From Hydrogenophaga sp. NFH-34 (GTDB lineage Bacteria; Pseudomonadota; Gammaproteobacteria; Burkholderiales; Burkholderiaceae_C), in assembly GCF_021401345.1 (NCBI RefSeq), contig NZ_JACBGE010000027.1:1-64000 (forward strand): DNA of 64,000 nt, written 5' to 3'. A program made the translations under genes and the position numbers. Numbering within the stretch: the first letter of the stretch is position 1; every line of letters starts with the position of its first letter. Below the pieces are notes generated by a model that worked only from the letters and a program-made list of their open reading frames with translations, had not been told where the DNA came from and ran no database searches. Below, one piece after another: positions 25,659 through 33,898 of the stretch.

Positions 25659-26411
25659 TCAGCGCGCGGGCTGGCGCAGAGCGGCCACCTCGTCGGCCGT
25701 GAGCCAGCGCCACTGACCAGGCAACAGCGACGGTGGCAGGGTCAATACGCCGATCGCACTGCGGTGCAGGCTTTCGACCCGATTGCCCACCGCTGCCACC
25801 ATGCGCTTGACCTGGTGGTACTTGCCCTCGGTGAGCGTCAGGCGCAGCGCCAGGTCCCCGGTGGCTTCGCAAGCGGCGGCGCGCACCGGCCGTGGATCGT
25901 CGTCCAGCACCACCCCGGCCAGCAGGCGCTGCACCTGCCGCTCTTCCACCGGATGGCGCAGCCCGACTTCATACACCTTGGGCACGTGGTGACGGGGCGA
26001 CGTCAGACGGTGGATGAATTGCCCGTCGTCGCTCAGCAGCAGCAGGCCCGTGGTGTCCTGGTCCAGCCGACCGACCGCCTGCACCCCCGCCGCCGCCCCA
26101 CCGCCACGCTGACGCAACGGGGCCGGCAGCAGCGTGTAGATGCTGGGGTGGGCACCGGGCTTTTGCGAGCATTCGTAGCCGGCGGGTTTGTGCAGCAGCA
26201 GGTAGGCGCGCTCGTGGAATTCCCAGCGCACCGCCTGCACCCAGAACACCAGACCGTCCGTCGCGACAACCTCGGCCGGATCGTCGCAGACACGGCGGTC
26301 CTCGCCCAGCGCCACCAGCCCCTGCTGCACCAGCCCCCAGCAGACCCGCCGAGTGCCAAAACCCTGGCTGAACAGCACTTCGTGCAACGGCAATGAGGAA
26401 GGAGCGGGCAT
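25659..26411 (-). CDS. Pseudouridine synthase, RsuA/RluB/RluE family
   Basis: 250 residues: an N-terminal S4-like RNA-binding segment (LHEVLFSQGFGTRRVCWGLV) and a catalytic domain with YLLLHKPAGYECSQK, the AVGRLDQDTTGLLLLSDDG motif whose Asp is the nucleophile, and LTLTEGKYHQVKRMVAAVGN. It modifies uridine in rRNA; 16S-516 (RsuA) is most likely given the layout, but RluE-type substrates are not excluded. ATG at 26411 is used; an in-frame TTG lies 15 nt earlier. It is convergent with the DUF2726-like gene. Confidence 0.9.
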   Translation of the reverse strand: MPAPSSLPLHEVLFSQGFGTRRVCWGLVQQGLVALGEDRRVCDDPAEVVATDGLVFWVQAVRWEFHERAYLLLHKPAGYECSQKPGAHPSIYTLLPAPLRQRGGGAAAGVQAVGRLDQDTTGLLLLSDDGQFIHRLTSPRHHVPKVYEVGLRHPVEERQVQRLLAGVVLDDDPRPVRAAACEATGDLALRLTLTEGKYHQVKRMVAAVGNRVESLHRSAIGVLTLPPSLLPGQWRWLTADEVAALRQPAR

Positions 26412-26510
26412 GGAATGGGTGCGCAAAAACGCGCCATCCTACCGCGTCGGGCGCGCAGCGCTTCACCAGCGTTCTAGCCAGGCCCGGCCCGCTTCGCCAC
26501 ACTGCGCGGC

Positions 26511-27305
26511 ATGAACACGCTCTCCGACTGGAACCACCGCAGCTTCACCGCCCCTTTCACCGCCAGCGGCCGCGCCGCCGTCGTGCCGCCACCCCCCTGG
26601 CACTACGCCGGCTGGCTGCTCAACGTGGCTTTCGAGTGCCAGGCCGACACGGCCAGCGCGCTGGTCCCTCCCAGCCTGGGGAAACCGCTCGGCCGGGGCT
26701 GCGTGCACTTCGCCGACTGGCAGGCCTGCACCGACGGCCACGAACTGGCCGACCCCGTGCTCGCCCAGTACCGCGAAACCATCATCGTGCTGGAAGTGCA
26801 GCGCCCCGACGGCAGCCATTGCGCCTACTGCCCAGCCATCTGGGTCGACCAGGACATCTCGCTGATCCGCGGGCTGCTGCAGGGCTGGCCCAAAAAAACC
26901 GGCAGCACCTGGCTCACGCGCAGCCTGCCGCTCGACCATCCGGCCGCGGCACCGTTGCGCGCCGGCCGTGTGCTGGGTGCGTCGCTCGCGGTGAAAGACC
27001 GGCGTCTCATCGAGGCACGCGCCGAACTCACGGGCCGCCCCGGGCAGCCGATGGGCTTCCTGGCGCTGCCTGCCGTGGGCGCCGTGGGCTGGCCCGATCT
27101 GCGCCAGCCCACGCAGTTGCCGCAGCCGCATCTGGTCAGGCCCGACATCCAGCACCGCGTCGGCGGCGAATGGCACGAAGCCACCGCCACGCTGCAGGTG
27201 TTCGATCACCCCCATGAAGAACTGGCCCTGTTGGGCCCCTTGCAGGCGCTGACCGCCAGCGCCGGCTGGGTGGGCATCACCGTCTGCGGCGCGCGAGATG
27301 CCTGA
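26511..27305 (+). CDS. Acetoacetate decarboxylase-like protein
   Basis: 264 residues. The segment ETIIVLEVQRPDGSHCAYCP, followed by an IWVDQDISLIRGLLQGWPKK-type run, matches the acetoacetate decarboxylase core. Lys128 and Lys129 align with the Schiff-base lysine pair. Distant members of this superfamily act as aldolase-dehydratases or hydratases in polyketide and other pathways, so the reaction is not certain. The downstream AraC-type gene overlaps by 8 nt, suggesting local co-regulation of enzyme and regulator. Confidence 0.75.
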   Translation: MNTLSDWNHRSFTAPFTASGRAAVVPPPPWHYAGWLLNVAFECQADTASALVPPSLGKPLGRGCVHFADWQACTDGHELADPVLAQYRETIIVLEVQRPDGSHCAYCPAIWVDQDISLIRGLLQGWPKKTGSTWLTRSLPLDHPAAAPLRAGRVLGASLAVKDRRLIEARAELTGRPGQPMGFLALPAVGAVGWPDLRQPTQLPQPHLVRPDIQHRVGGEWHEATATLQVFDHPHEELALLGPLQALTASAGWVGITVCGARDA

Positions 27306-28146
27306 CCACCCGCAGTCCCGGGCACCGCGCCCAGCGCCGGCGCGTTCGGAAGTCCGGCGGCTGCAGCTGTCAGGACTGGAAGCGGTGCGCCACTACCGGG
27401 CTGGTCAGGAATGGGTGCCGCACTGGCACACGGAATGGTCGTTCGGCGCTGTGGTCAGCGGCCAGTGCCGATGCAGCCTGGCCGGCCGGTTGCTGCACCT
27501 GCGCGCGGGCGACCTGCTGGCGATCGCGCCCGGCGAAGTCCACATGGGTCTGGTCGAAACGCAGGGCGACGCCGCCACGGCCACCGTGCTCATCGTGATG
27601 CTCTACGTCCCCGACCCGTGGCTGCAGGCACATGCCCTGCACGCACCGCACGGCAGCGGCGTCAGCCATCTGCCAGCCCTGGCACAACGCGCCCGCGAAC
27701 TGGACACGGCGGACACCGTGCGGCAGTGGCTGAGCGAAGCCTTGCCGCAATGGGGCACCACCGACGGGCCGCCAGCGACCGATCGCCCCTCCCCGGCGGA
27801 AAAAGCGCTGCTGCGCCAGATGCGCCACGCCGCGCAAGACGGCGTGTGGCAGGTGGCCGACCTGGCCCGCCGCTGCGGCGTCAGCCGCGAACGCCTGCAC
27901 CAGGTGGCACGCCGCTGGCTGGGCATGGCACCGTCCGACTACCTCCGGGTGCTGCGCCTGCACCAGGCGCGCGAGTTGCTGGCCGAGCAGCACCCGCCAG
28001 CCCAGGTGGCCGCCGAATGCGGGTTTGCCGACCAGGCCCACTTCACACGCTGGTTCCGCCGCGCCTTTGGCTACACCCCGGGCGACTGGCTCGCCGCCCT
28101 GTCTCGGCCAGCGGCGACTCCCTGGCCAGAAATCCCCGCTCCCTGA
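27298..28146 (+). CDS. AraC-family transcriptional regulator
   Basis: 282 residues. The N-terminal cupin-like ligand-binding domain (about 25-110) has HWHTEWSFGAVVSGQCRCS and RAGDLLAIAPGEVHMG. The C-terminal double helix-turn-helix (about 180-270) has VADLARRCGVSRERLHQVAR and QVAAECGFADQAHFTRWFRR, ending in the family signature FGYTPGDW. It overlaps the decarboxylase-like gene by 8 nt, so it probably senses the substrate or product of that enzyme. Confidence 0.9.
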   Translation: MPDHPQSRAPRPAPARSEVRRLQLSGLEAVRHYRAGQEWVPHWHTEWSFGAVVSGQCRCSLAGRLLHLRAGDLLAIAPGEVHMGLVETQGDAATATVLIVMLYVPDPWLQAHALHAPHGSGVSHLPALAQRARELDTADTVRQWLSEALPQWGTTDGPPATDRPSPAEKALLRQMRHAAQDGVWQVADLARRCGVSRERLHQVARRWLGMAPSDYLRVLRLHQARELLAEQHPPAQVAAECGFADQAHFTRWFRRAFGYTPGDWLAALSRPAATPWPEIPAP

Positions 28147-28255
28147 TCGGCAGCAGCGCGAAGGGCGGGCGCACAGCCTCGCCCAGACCGGCAGCGCTGA
28201 GGGTTCTGAATGCCGGTGTTCATTCAACCGCCGAGAAGTGGCCCGATCCGGCAAC

Positions 28256-28927
28256 TCACGGCTCGCGAGCCATCTGCACCATGGAGCCGGATGCCAGTAC
28301 CACCACGCCCCGGGCCTGCGGGAGCGTTCGAACCAGCGAGCGGGCGACGGCCTGCGCCCACACCGGGCGGTAGGCGCATGGAATCCACGGCGCCAAAATC
28401 CTCGCGACAGGAATCGAGAGCTTCTCGCCCAACCGGGGCGGCTGCCCCAGACCATCCCGGTTGTCCAGCAGCAAGGAGGGTTGGGCGATCACCAGCGCCG
28501 TCAACGGCATGCTCCTGAGCGCGTCTTCCAGCTCGCCCTTGACCCGGTTGTAGAACACCGAGGACCGCGCATTCGCAGCGACCGCGCTCACCACCCCGAT
28601 CCGCCGGGCACCCACCGCACAGGCAGCCTGGGCCACGGCCAGGTTGGCCTCGAAATCCACGGCGCGGAACGCGGCCTGGCTGCCCGCCACCTTGATCGTG
28701 GTCCCGAGCGCCAGATACACCTCGTCCACGGGCGGCAGCACTGGCAAACGGTTGAAATCCACGAGATGAATCTGGAGTTTGGGATGGTCAAGTACCCAGG
28801 GGCGGCGGCTGAGAGCATGGACAGCCGAAACCGTCGGATCCAGCAGCAAGTCTTGCAGCACCCGGCCGCCGACGAGGCCCGTGGCGCCGGCCAGCAACAC
28901 TTGGCGGGTGGGGGCTTGCCATGTCAT
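28256..28927 (-). CDS. NAD(P)-binding Rossmann-fold protein (HTATIP2/NmrA-like)
   Basis: 223 residues with a dinucleotide-binding GATGLVGGRVLQ loop near residue 14, a DEVYLALGTTIKVAGSQAAF segment typical of the HTATIP2-like atypical SDR group, then the FYNRVKGELEDALRSM region with a conserved YxxxK-like element and an LVIAQPSLLL strand. The catalytic Tyr and Lys appear kept as FYNRVK. It may act as an oxidoreductase or redox sensor; the substrate is unknown. It is isolated, with gaps of over 100 nt on both sides. Confidence 0.82.
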   Translation of the reverse strand: MTWQAPTRQVLLAGATGLVGGRVLQDLLLDPTVSAVHALSRRPWVLDHPKLQIHLVDFNRLPVLPPVDEVYLALGTTIKVAGSQAAFRAVDFEANLAVAQAACAVGARRIGVVSAVAANARSSVFYNRVKGELEDALRSMPLTALVIAQPSLLLDNRDGLGQPPRLGEKLSIPVARILAPWIPCAYRPVWAQAVARSLVRTLPQARGVVVLASGSMVQMAREP

Positions 28928-29107
28928 GGTGGGTGACTTTCAGAAGCGAATACCAGGCCTGCGCTTTTGGGGAGAGCGGCCATCCCGGGGCCCATCACAA
29001 AGAGGGGAAGATGTGCGGTCAACGCGCTCCATTCTGCCCGGCAACCCAAGCGCCAACCTCCGGCAACAGCGCCCGCCGCCAAGACGCCCCCCCCAACAAG
29101 GGTCGTA

Positions 29108-29144
29108 CAAAAAAAGCCCGCCGGTTGATCGCCGACGGGCTTTG
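29108..29144 (-). terminator. Factor-independent terminator after the DUF4148 gene
   Basis: On the minus strand, CAAAGCCCGTCGGCG and CCGGCGGGCTTTTTTTG form a stem (AAAGCCCG against CGGGCTTT plus inner GC pairs) followed by seven T. It lies about 60 nt after the DUF4148 stop. Confidence 0.88.
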
Positions 29145-29203
29145 AAGGGAGATTTCCAGGAGAAGCACAGATCCGCCATGCCCGCAGCGGGCATGGGCGG
29201 GGT

Positions 29204-29710
29204 TTACTGCACGTTGCGGTAGTGACCGGGGAAGAGCTCGTTGAGCTTCATGCCGCTGTCGCCATCGGCCACGATGTCGCCCGTGCGCAGCGCTTCGCGC
29301 AACTCGGCCTTCACTTCGGCGCGCGTCTTGCCTTGCTCCGGTGCGGCCGCTTGGACCTTCACCACGTCGGCCTTGGCCGCGTACTGCGCCGGGCTCAACT
29401 CAGCCAGCGTCTGGCCGCTGTCACCACCGGCGACCAGCGAACCGTCGCGCAGGGCCTGTTGCAGCTCGGCCTTGACCTGTTCACGGCTCAGGCCCTGGGC
29501 CTGCACGGCCGGGTAGCGGTTGGGCGAGAGTTCAGCCAGGGTCTGGCCGCTGTCGCCGCCGGCGACCAGCGAACCATTGCGAATGGCTTGTTGCAGTTCG
29601 GCCTGGACCTGCTCGCGGCTCAGGCCCTGGTCGGCGGCCACGGCCTGACCGGCGGCGATGGCCAGCACGGCAGCAGCAAAAACGGAAGTGAAGCGACGTT
29701 GGGTGTTCAT
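29204..29710 (-). CDS. Exported DUF4148 protein with three tandem repeats
   Basis: 168 residues: a signal peptide (MNTQRRFTSVFAAAVLAIAA, cleavage after AVA) followed by three copies of the DUF4148 unit. Units 1 and 2 start LSREQV..AELQQA and are 44 residues apart, with GGDSGQTLAELSP. Unit 3 (TRAEVKAELREALRTG, then GDSGMKLNELFP) is more diverged and follows a Lys/Ala/Gln linker. DUF4148 proteins are small periplasmic proteins abundant in Burkholderiales with no known function. Most carry one unit. It has a strong terminator and an AT-rich upstream region, so it is a single-gene transcript. Confidence 0.88.
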   Translation of the reverse strand: MNTQRRFTSVFAAAVLAIAAGQAVAADQGLSREQVQAELQQAIRNGSLVAGGDSGQTLAELSPNRYPAVQAQGLSREQVKAELQQALRDGSLVAGGDSGQTLAELSPAQYAAKADVVKVQAAAPEQGKTRAEVKAELREALRTGDIVADGDSGMKLNELFPGHYRNVQ

Positions 29711-29838
29711 GATGGTTCCTTTCGGTGGAATGTCAGAGGTTCATCGTGCCGGGCACGACCCCGGCGGTCTTTTCGGCCCGGTATCGCTGCGTTTCACCGC
29801 GTTTCGCGGCGGTCAGTGCGTGTATCGCTGCCTTGGGA

Positions 29839-29917
29839 TGAACTTTAAAATTTCCGAATCAGAAGATAAATCACAAAATCATCCATTAATAATTTCTAAA
29901 ATAGAAATAATTTTGTC
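29839..29917. promoter_or_regulatory. AT-rich island upstream of the DUF4148 gene
   Basis: About 79 bp of A/T-dominated sequence stands out in an otherwise GC-rich window. It contains a perfect 7-bp inverted repeat ATTTCTA-AAA-TAGAAAT (29892-29908). It lies about 130-200 nt upstream of the DUF4148 ATG and would suit an upstream promoter element or nucleoid-protein site. The remaining sequence 29711-29838 shows nothing I recognise. Confidence 0.5.
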
Positions 29918-29985
29918 AGGCCTACCCGGCGTCCCAACAACCACCGAGGCACCCAGCCAACCGCCGGAGCACCCAGGTGATGCAG

Positions 29986-30576
29986 TCAGAGCGCGCAGGC
30001 GGTGGCTGGTGATGCGGTGTCGGCGCCAGGGCCCAACGCCTGTTTGCCTTCGGCCACCGGCACCGGCAACGGCATCGGGTGGGGGTTGGCGCCGTTTTTG
30101 ACAGACACGATCTCGGCCAGGGTCTTGCTGCCGATGCAGAGCCTTGCCGGCCCACGCAAGGCAAACCGTTCGCGCCGCGGGTGCGTGTGGCGGCGCGAAC
30201 CGATGGCGCCGACGCAGAACGCCTCGGACTACAGGGCGTCGATCGAGGCCTGGTCGTCGAGCTTGGGGTCGTGCGTGAGCGCCACCACCGCGGTGCGGGC
30301 ATCGGGCCGCATCCGCAGGGTCAGGTCATCGGGCATCTCGCGGGGGAAGTTCACACCGTGCTGCGTCCAGCTCGGTGGCGCGGGCTCGCGCAGATCGCAG
30401 ACGATGACGTCGAAGTTGAGGCTGGTCGCCCTCTGGTAGACGCAAGCGCGCCGGCCCATGCTTTCGGACGGCATGGACACTTCGACCGCCCACTTCCGCG
30501 TCCGGCAGGGCACCCCGCGGCCTGATCCGCGTGCCACCGGCGCGGGCCCGCACAGCACGGGGACATGGGCGATCAC
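29986..30576 (-). pseudogene. Decayed XdhC/CoxI-family gene fragment
   Basis: The minus-strand frame encodes the C-terminal NAD-binding half of an XdhC-type protein. It reads NFDVIVCDLREP, then NFPREMPDDLTLRMRPDART, then VVALTHDPKLDDQASIDAL, where an in-frame TAG (30229-30231) interrupts. After the stop the same frame continues SEAFCVGAIGSRRHTHPRRE, FALRGPARLCIGSKTLAEIV and ends at 29986. The usual LH-IGLDIGS region is shortened (RGPARLCIGSKT), indicating a small deletion. The N-terminal XdhC domain is absent and the upstream part is degenerate. XdhC normally inserts the sulfurated molybdenum cofactor into xanthine dehydrogenase-type enzymes; no such enzyme gene is present here. Confidence 0.8.
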
Positions 30577-30628
30577 CGTGGTCCGGCGGCGTCGATTTCT
30601 CTATGATGGGGCGGTACCGGCCACCACC

Positions 30629-31537
30629 ATGAAGATTCCGCCCCTCAATCCCCTCAAGGTCTTCGAAGTCGTCGCACGAACCTACAACCTCACCACCGCG
30701 GCGAATGAACTGCTGGTCAGCCAGTCGGCGGTCAGCCGGCAGATCGCGGTGCTGGAGGAATACCTGGGCGTCCAGCTGTTCACCCGCGAGCGCGTGGGCG
30801 TGCGGCTCACCGACGTGGGTGAGGTCTACGCGCAGCGCATCGGGCCGGCCTTTGAGGAGATTTCGCAAGCCACCCAGTTCATCACGCAGAAATATTCGGA
30901 CAACGTCATCCGGCTGCGCACCTACACCACGCTCACGGCGCGGTGGCTCATTCCGCGCCTGCCGCGCTTCAAGGTGCAGTACCCCGATGTGGAGGTGGAC
31001 ATCGCCAACAGCAGCGCCCCGCTGGATTTCGGCACCGAAAAATGCGACCTGGCCATCGTGTTCGGTGAAGGCCACTGGCCGGACGCCGACGCCACCTTGC
31101 TGCTGGAAGACGTGATCGAGCCGGTGTGTTCGCCGGCTTTCCTGGAAGCGGCCCACGGTGGCCTGCGCCTGCCCGAGGCGCTGCACGGCAAACGGCTGCT
31201 GGTGTCCAAGTACCGCAAGAACGACTGGCCCACCTGGCTGGCCCACGCGGGCTTGGACGGCGTGTACAACAAGGCCGAGAAGATGATCTTCAGCAGCTCG
31301 ATCCTGACCTGGCAAGCCGCCATGGACGGGCTGGGCATCGCCATCGGCCAGCAGCACATGCTGGACGCCGACATCCGCGCGGGCCGCCTGGTGCGCCCTT
31401 TCGCCAGCCCGCTGCGCACCGGCAAGGGCCACTACATCGTGACCCCTTCGCTGCAGCGCTATTCCAGCAAGATCGCCTCGTTCAAGGACTGGCTGCTGCA
31501 CGAAGCCCAGGAAACACCCGCGCCGGCCACCGCGTGA
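30629..31537 (+). CDS. LysR-family transcriptional regulator (GcvA-like)
   Basis: 302 residues. The N-terminal winged helix-turn-helix reads PPLNPLKVFEVVARTYNLTT, then AANELLVSQSAVSRQIAVLE; it is the GcvA-like type. The periplasmic-binding-like effector domain follows from about 92 (LRTYTTLTARWLIPRLPRFK, DLAIVFGEGHWP). ATG at 30629 fits the conserved N-terminus. It is convergent with the long catabolic unit ending at 31580, making it a candidate regulator of that unit, although it sits at the distal end of it. The xdhC remnant lies directly upstream. Confidence 0.92.
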   Translation: MKIPPLNPLKVFEVVARTYNLTTAANELLVSQSAVSRQIAVLEEYLGVQLFTRERVGVRLTDVGEVYAQRIGPAFEEISQATQFITQKYSDNVIRLRTYTTLTARWLIPRLPRFKVQYPDVEVDIANSSAPLDFGTEKCDLAIVFGEGHWPDADATLLLEDVIEPVCSPAFLEAAHGGLRLPEALHGKRLLVSKYRKNDWPTWLAHAGLDGVYNKAEKMIFSSSILTWQAAMDGLGIAIGQQHMLDADIRAGRLVRPFASPLRTGKGHYIVTPSLQRYSSKIASFKDWLLHEAQETPAPATA

Positions 31538-31579
31538 GGCGGGTGCCGGCGCGGTGCACCGTCGGGCAGGCGCTGGTGC

Positions 31580-32467
31580 TCAGGCCTGCGGGCTCGGCCG
31601 GATCAGCCGGTAGACCACCGGGTAGTAACTCATGGCGTAGCCCTGGTCGGCGGCCTGGCCCAGCAGGTCGGCTGCGGCTTCGGCCACCGTGGGTCGGATG
31701 CCCGAAGCGTGCGCCAGGCCCAGTGCCAGCTTCAGGTCCTTCAGCGCATAAGCGGTCGGGAACAGCTTTTCCGGGAAGTCGTCGCGCGCAAGGTATTTTT
31801 CGCCGGTCAGGCGCAGGGCGAAGGAGTCGGCAGAGCCGAGCCGCAGCACGTTCGCGAGCAGGGCCTTGTCCACGCCCGCAGCCTCCGCGATGGCCATGGC
31901 CTCGGCCAGCGCGTGCACGGTGGACAGCAGGACCATGTTGTTCATGATCTTCACCACCTGGCCCGCACCCACGCCGCCGCAGTGCAGCACGTCCGAGCCC
32001 ATGCAGCGCAACTGCGGCGCCACCGCTTCGAACAGTGCGGCGTCGCAGCCCACGGTGATCAGCAGCGTGCCGTTGCGGGCGGCCTCGCGGCTGCGCGCCA
32101 CCGGCGCATCCAGAAAATTCACGCCCCGCTCGGCCAGCTTCGCGGCCAGTGCGCGGGTGCGGGGCACGTCGCTGGTGCTCATGTCGACCACGGTGCGGAT
32201 CGAGCCACCCTCGACAATCAGCCCGCCGGTGCCCAAGCACACCGCCTCGACCTGGTCGATCGAGGGCAGCGAAAGGAACACCGTGTGCACCGACTGACGC
32301 AGGCCTTCGAGGCTGGACGCCACCGCGCCCTGCGCCGCCAGGCGGGCCACGGCTTCGGCGTTGAGATCGGCCACATGGACCGGGCAGCCGGACTTATGCA
32401 GCAAGTTGCTGCACATGCCCTCGCCCATCACGCCGACGCCGACAAAACCGAGCACTGCGGCGCTCAC
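31580..32467 (-). CDS. NAD(P)-dependent beta-hydroxyacid dehydrogenase (3-hydroxyisobutyrate dehydrogenase family), copy 1
   Basis: 295 residues from a GTG at 32467 that overlaps the aldehyde dehydrogenase stop (GTGA). Rossmann GFVGVGVMGEGM at the N-terminus, the substrate-binding DAPVARSREAARNGTL segment in place of the common DAPVSGG, and the catalytic lysine in GAGQVVKIMNNM. Family members oxidise 3-hydroxyisobutyrate, tartronate semialdehyde or similar short beta-hydroxyacids. The replaced substrate loop suggests an unusual substrate. It is the last gene of the unit running from 42472. Confidence 0.9.
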   Translation of the reverse strand: MSAAVLGFVGVGVMGEGMCSNLLHKSGCPVHVADLNAEAVARLAAQGAVASSLEGLRQSVHTVFLSLPSIDQVEAVCLGTGGLIVEGGSIRTVVDMSTSDVPRTRALAAKLAERGVNFLDAPVARSREAARNGTLLITVGCDAALFEAVAPQLRCMGSDVLHCGGVGAGQVVKIMNNMVLLSTVHALAEAMAIAEAAGVDKALLANVLRLGSADSFALRLTGEKYLARDDFPEKLFPTAYALKDLKLALGLAHASGIRPTVAEAAADLLGQAADQGYAMSYYPVVYRLIRPSPQA

Positions 32468-33894
32468 GAGGCGGCTCCCTGGCGCACGCACTTGATGCGC
32501 AGAAACTCCTGCACGCCCTCGATGCCGCCTTCGGAACCAAGGCCGCTGTCCTTGTGGCCACCAAACGGCGTCTCCGGCAACGAGGCCTGCCATTCGTTGA
32601 CACAGACCACACCGCTGTCGATTTCGTTGGCCAGGCGGTGGGCGCGCTGCAGGTGGTTGGTGTAGGCGTACGCGGCCAGACCAAAGGGCAGGCGGTTGGC
32701 CTCTGCGATGGCGTCGTCCAGCTGCTCGAACGGGCTGATCAGCGCGATCGGCCCGAACGGCTCGATCGACGCCACATCACTGTCCAGCGTGGGCTGCAGA
32801 ATGACCGTGGGCCGGTAGAAGAAGCCTTCGCGACCGATGCGTTCGCCACCCGTGGCCACGGCCAGCCCGCGCTCGCGCGCGTCCTGCACCATGCGGTCGA
32901 TCGCATCAAGCCGGCGCTGGTTCTTGAGCGGGCCCATCTGCGTGGCGGCATCAAACGGGTCGCCCACCACCACCGCCTCGGCCGCCTTCACGAACTTCTC
33001 GCAGAACGCGGCGTAGATGGGCGCCTGCACGAGAAAACGCGTGGGCGAGGTGCACACCTGGCCGGCATTGCGGTACTTGGTGGCCACCGCCATGCGGACC
33101 ACGCGGTCGACGTCGACGTCGTCACACACCACCACGGGCGCATGGCCCCCCAGCTCCAGCGTGGCGCGCTTCATGGTCTGCGCCGCCTTGGCGCCGATGA
33201 TCTTGCCGATGGCAGTGGCGCCGGTGAAGGTTACCATCGCGATCTGCGGTGCGGCGCAGAGCATGTCGGCAATTTCGGCCGGGTCGCCAAACACCAGGTT
33301 CACCACCCCATCGGGGATGCCGGCGTCCTGCACCACGCGGGCAATCAGCAGCGCCACGCCAGCGGTTTCCTCCGACGGTTTGATCACGATGGTGCAGCCC
33401 GCAGCCAGCGCGCCGCTGATCTTGCGCGACGGCGTGATGGCCGGCGCATTCCACCCGGCGAAGGCCGCCACGGGGCCCACCGGCTCCCACACCACCGTCT
33501 GGGTGATGCCTTCGCCGCGTGCGGGAATGGTGCGGCCGTAAATGCGGCGCGCCTCTTCGCTGGCCCACTCGAACATCTCGGCGGCGGTCACCACCTCTTT
33601 CTGCGCTTCGCCGTAGGGCTTGCCGAGTTCGCGTGCAATCTGCTCGGCCATGGCCTGGCCGCGCTCGCGCATGAGGGTGGCCACACGGCGCAGCAGCGCC
33701 GAGCGCTCGAGCGCCGAAGTCTTGCGCCAGGTGCGAAAGGCTTCGGCCGCGGCCGCCACCGCCTCGTCCACATCGGCGCGCGTGGCATGGGCGTAATCGC
33801 CCAGTGGCTGGCCAGTGGCCGGGTTGATGACCGTGAAACGGGTGGCCGAGGCCCCCTGGCGGAACTCGCCCGCAATGAACTGGGAATACTGCAT
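32464..33894 (-). CDS. NAD(P)-dependent aldehyde dehydrogenase
   Basis: 476 residues of the ALDH superfamily. The catalytic cysteine is Cys281 in NAGQVCTSPTRF, the general base is Glu248 in TLELGGHAP, and the substrate Asn is in AGWNAPA (N149), a variant of the common PWNFP. Also present are KPSEETAG and the EPFGPIALISPF block. Closest in look to succinate-semialdehyde/aldehyde dehydrogenases of catabolic clusters. ATG at 33894 starts MQYSQFIAGEF, 4 nt after the Bug gene stop; a TTG at 33906 is also in frame. It would oxidise an aldehyde intermediate of the pathway to an acid. Confidence 0.93.
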   Translation of the reverse strand: MQYSQFIAGEFRQGASATRFTVINPATGQPLGDYAHATRADVDEAVAAAAEAFRTWRKTSALERSALLRRVATLMRERGQAMAEQIARELGKPYGEAQKEVVTAAEMFEWASEEARRIYGRTIPARGEGITQTVVWEPVGPVAAFAGWNAPAITPSRKISGALAAGCTIVIKPSEETAGVALLIARVVQDAGIPDGVVNLVFGDPAEIADMLCAAPQIAMVTFTGATAIGKIIGAKAAQTMKRATLELGGHAPVVVCDDVDVDRVVRMAVATKYRNAGQVCTSPTRFLVQAPIYAAFCEKFVKAAEAVVVGDPFDAATQMGPLKNQRRLDAIDRMVQDARERGLAVATGGERIGREGFFYRPTVILQPTLDSDVASIEPFGPIALISPFEQLDDAIAEANRLPFGLAAYAYTNHLQRAHRLANEIDSGVVCVNEWQASLPETPFGGHKDSGLGSEGGIEGVQEFLRIKCVRQGAAS

Positions 33895-33898
33895 GTCG

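Noticed and set aside
30577..31501. Minus-strand frame opposite the LysR gene
   Set aside because: No domain resemblance and His/Gln/Arg-rich; the LysR protein on the other strand is complete.
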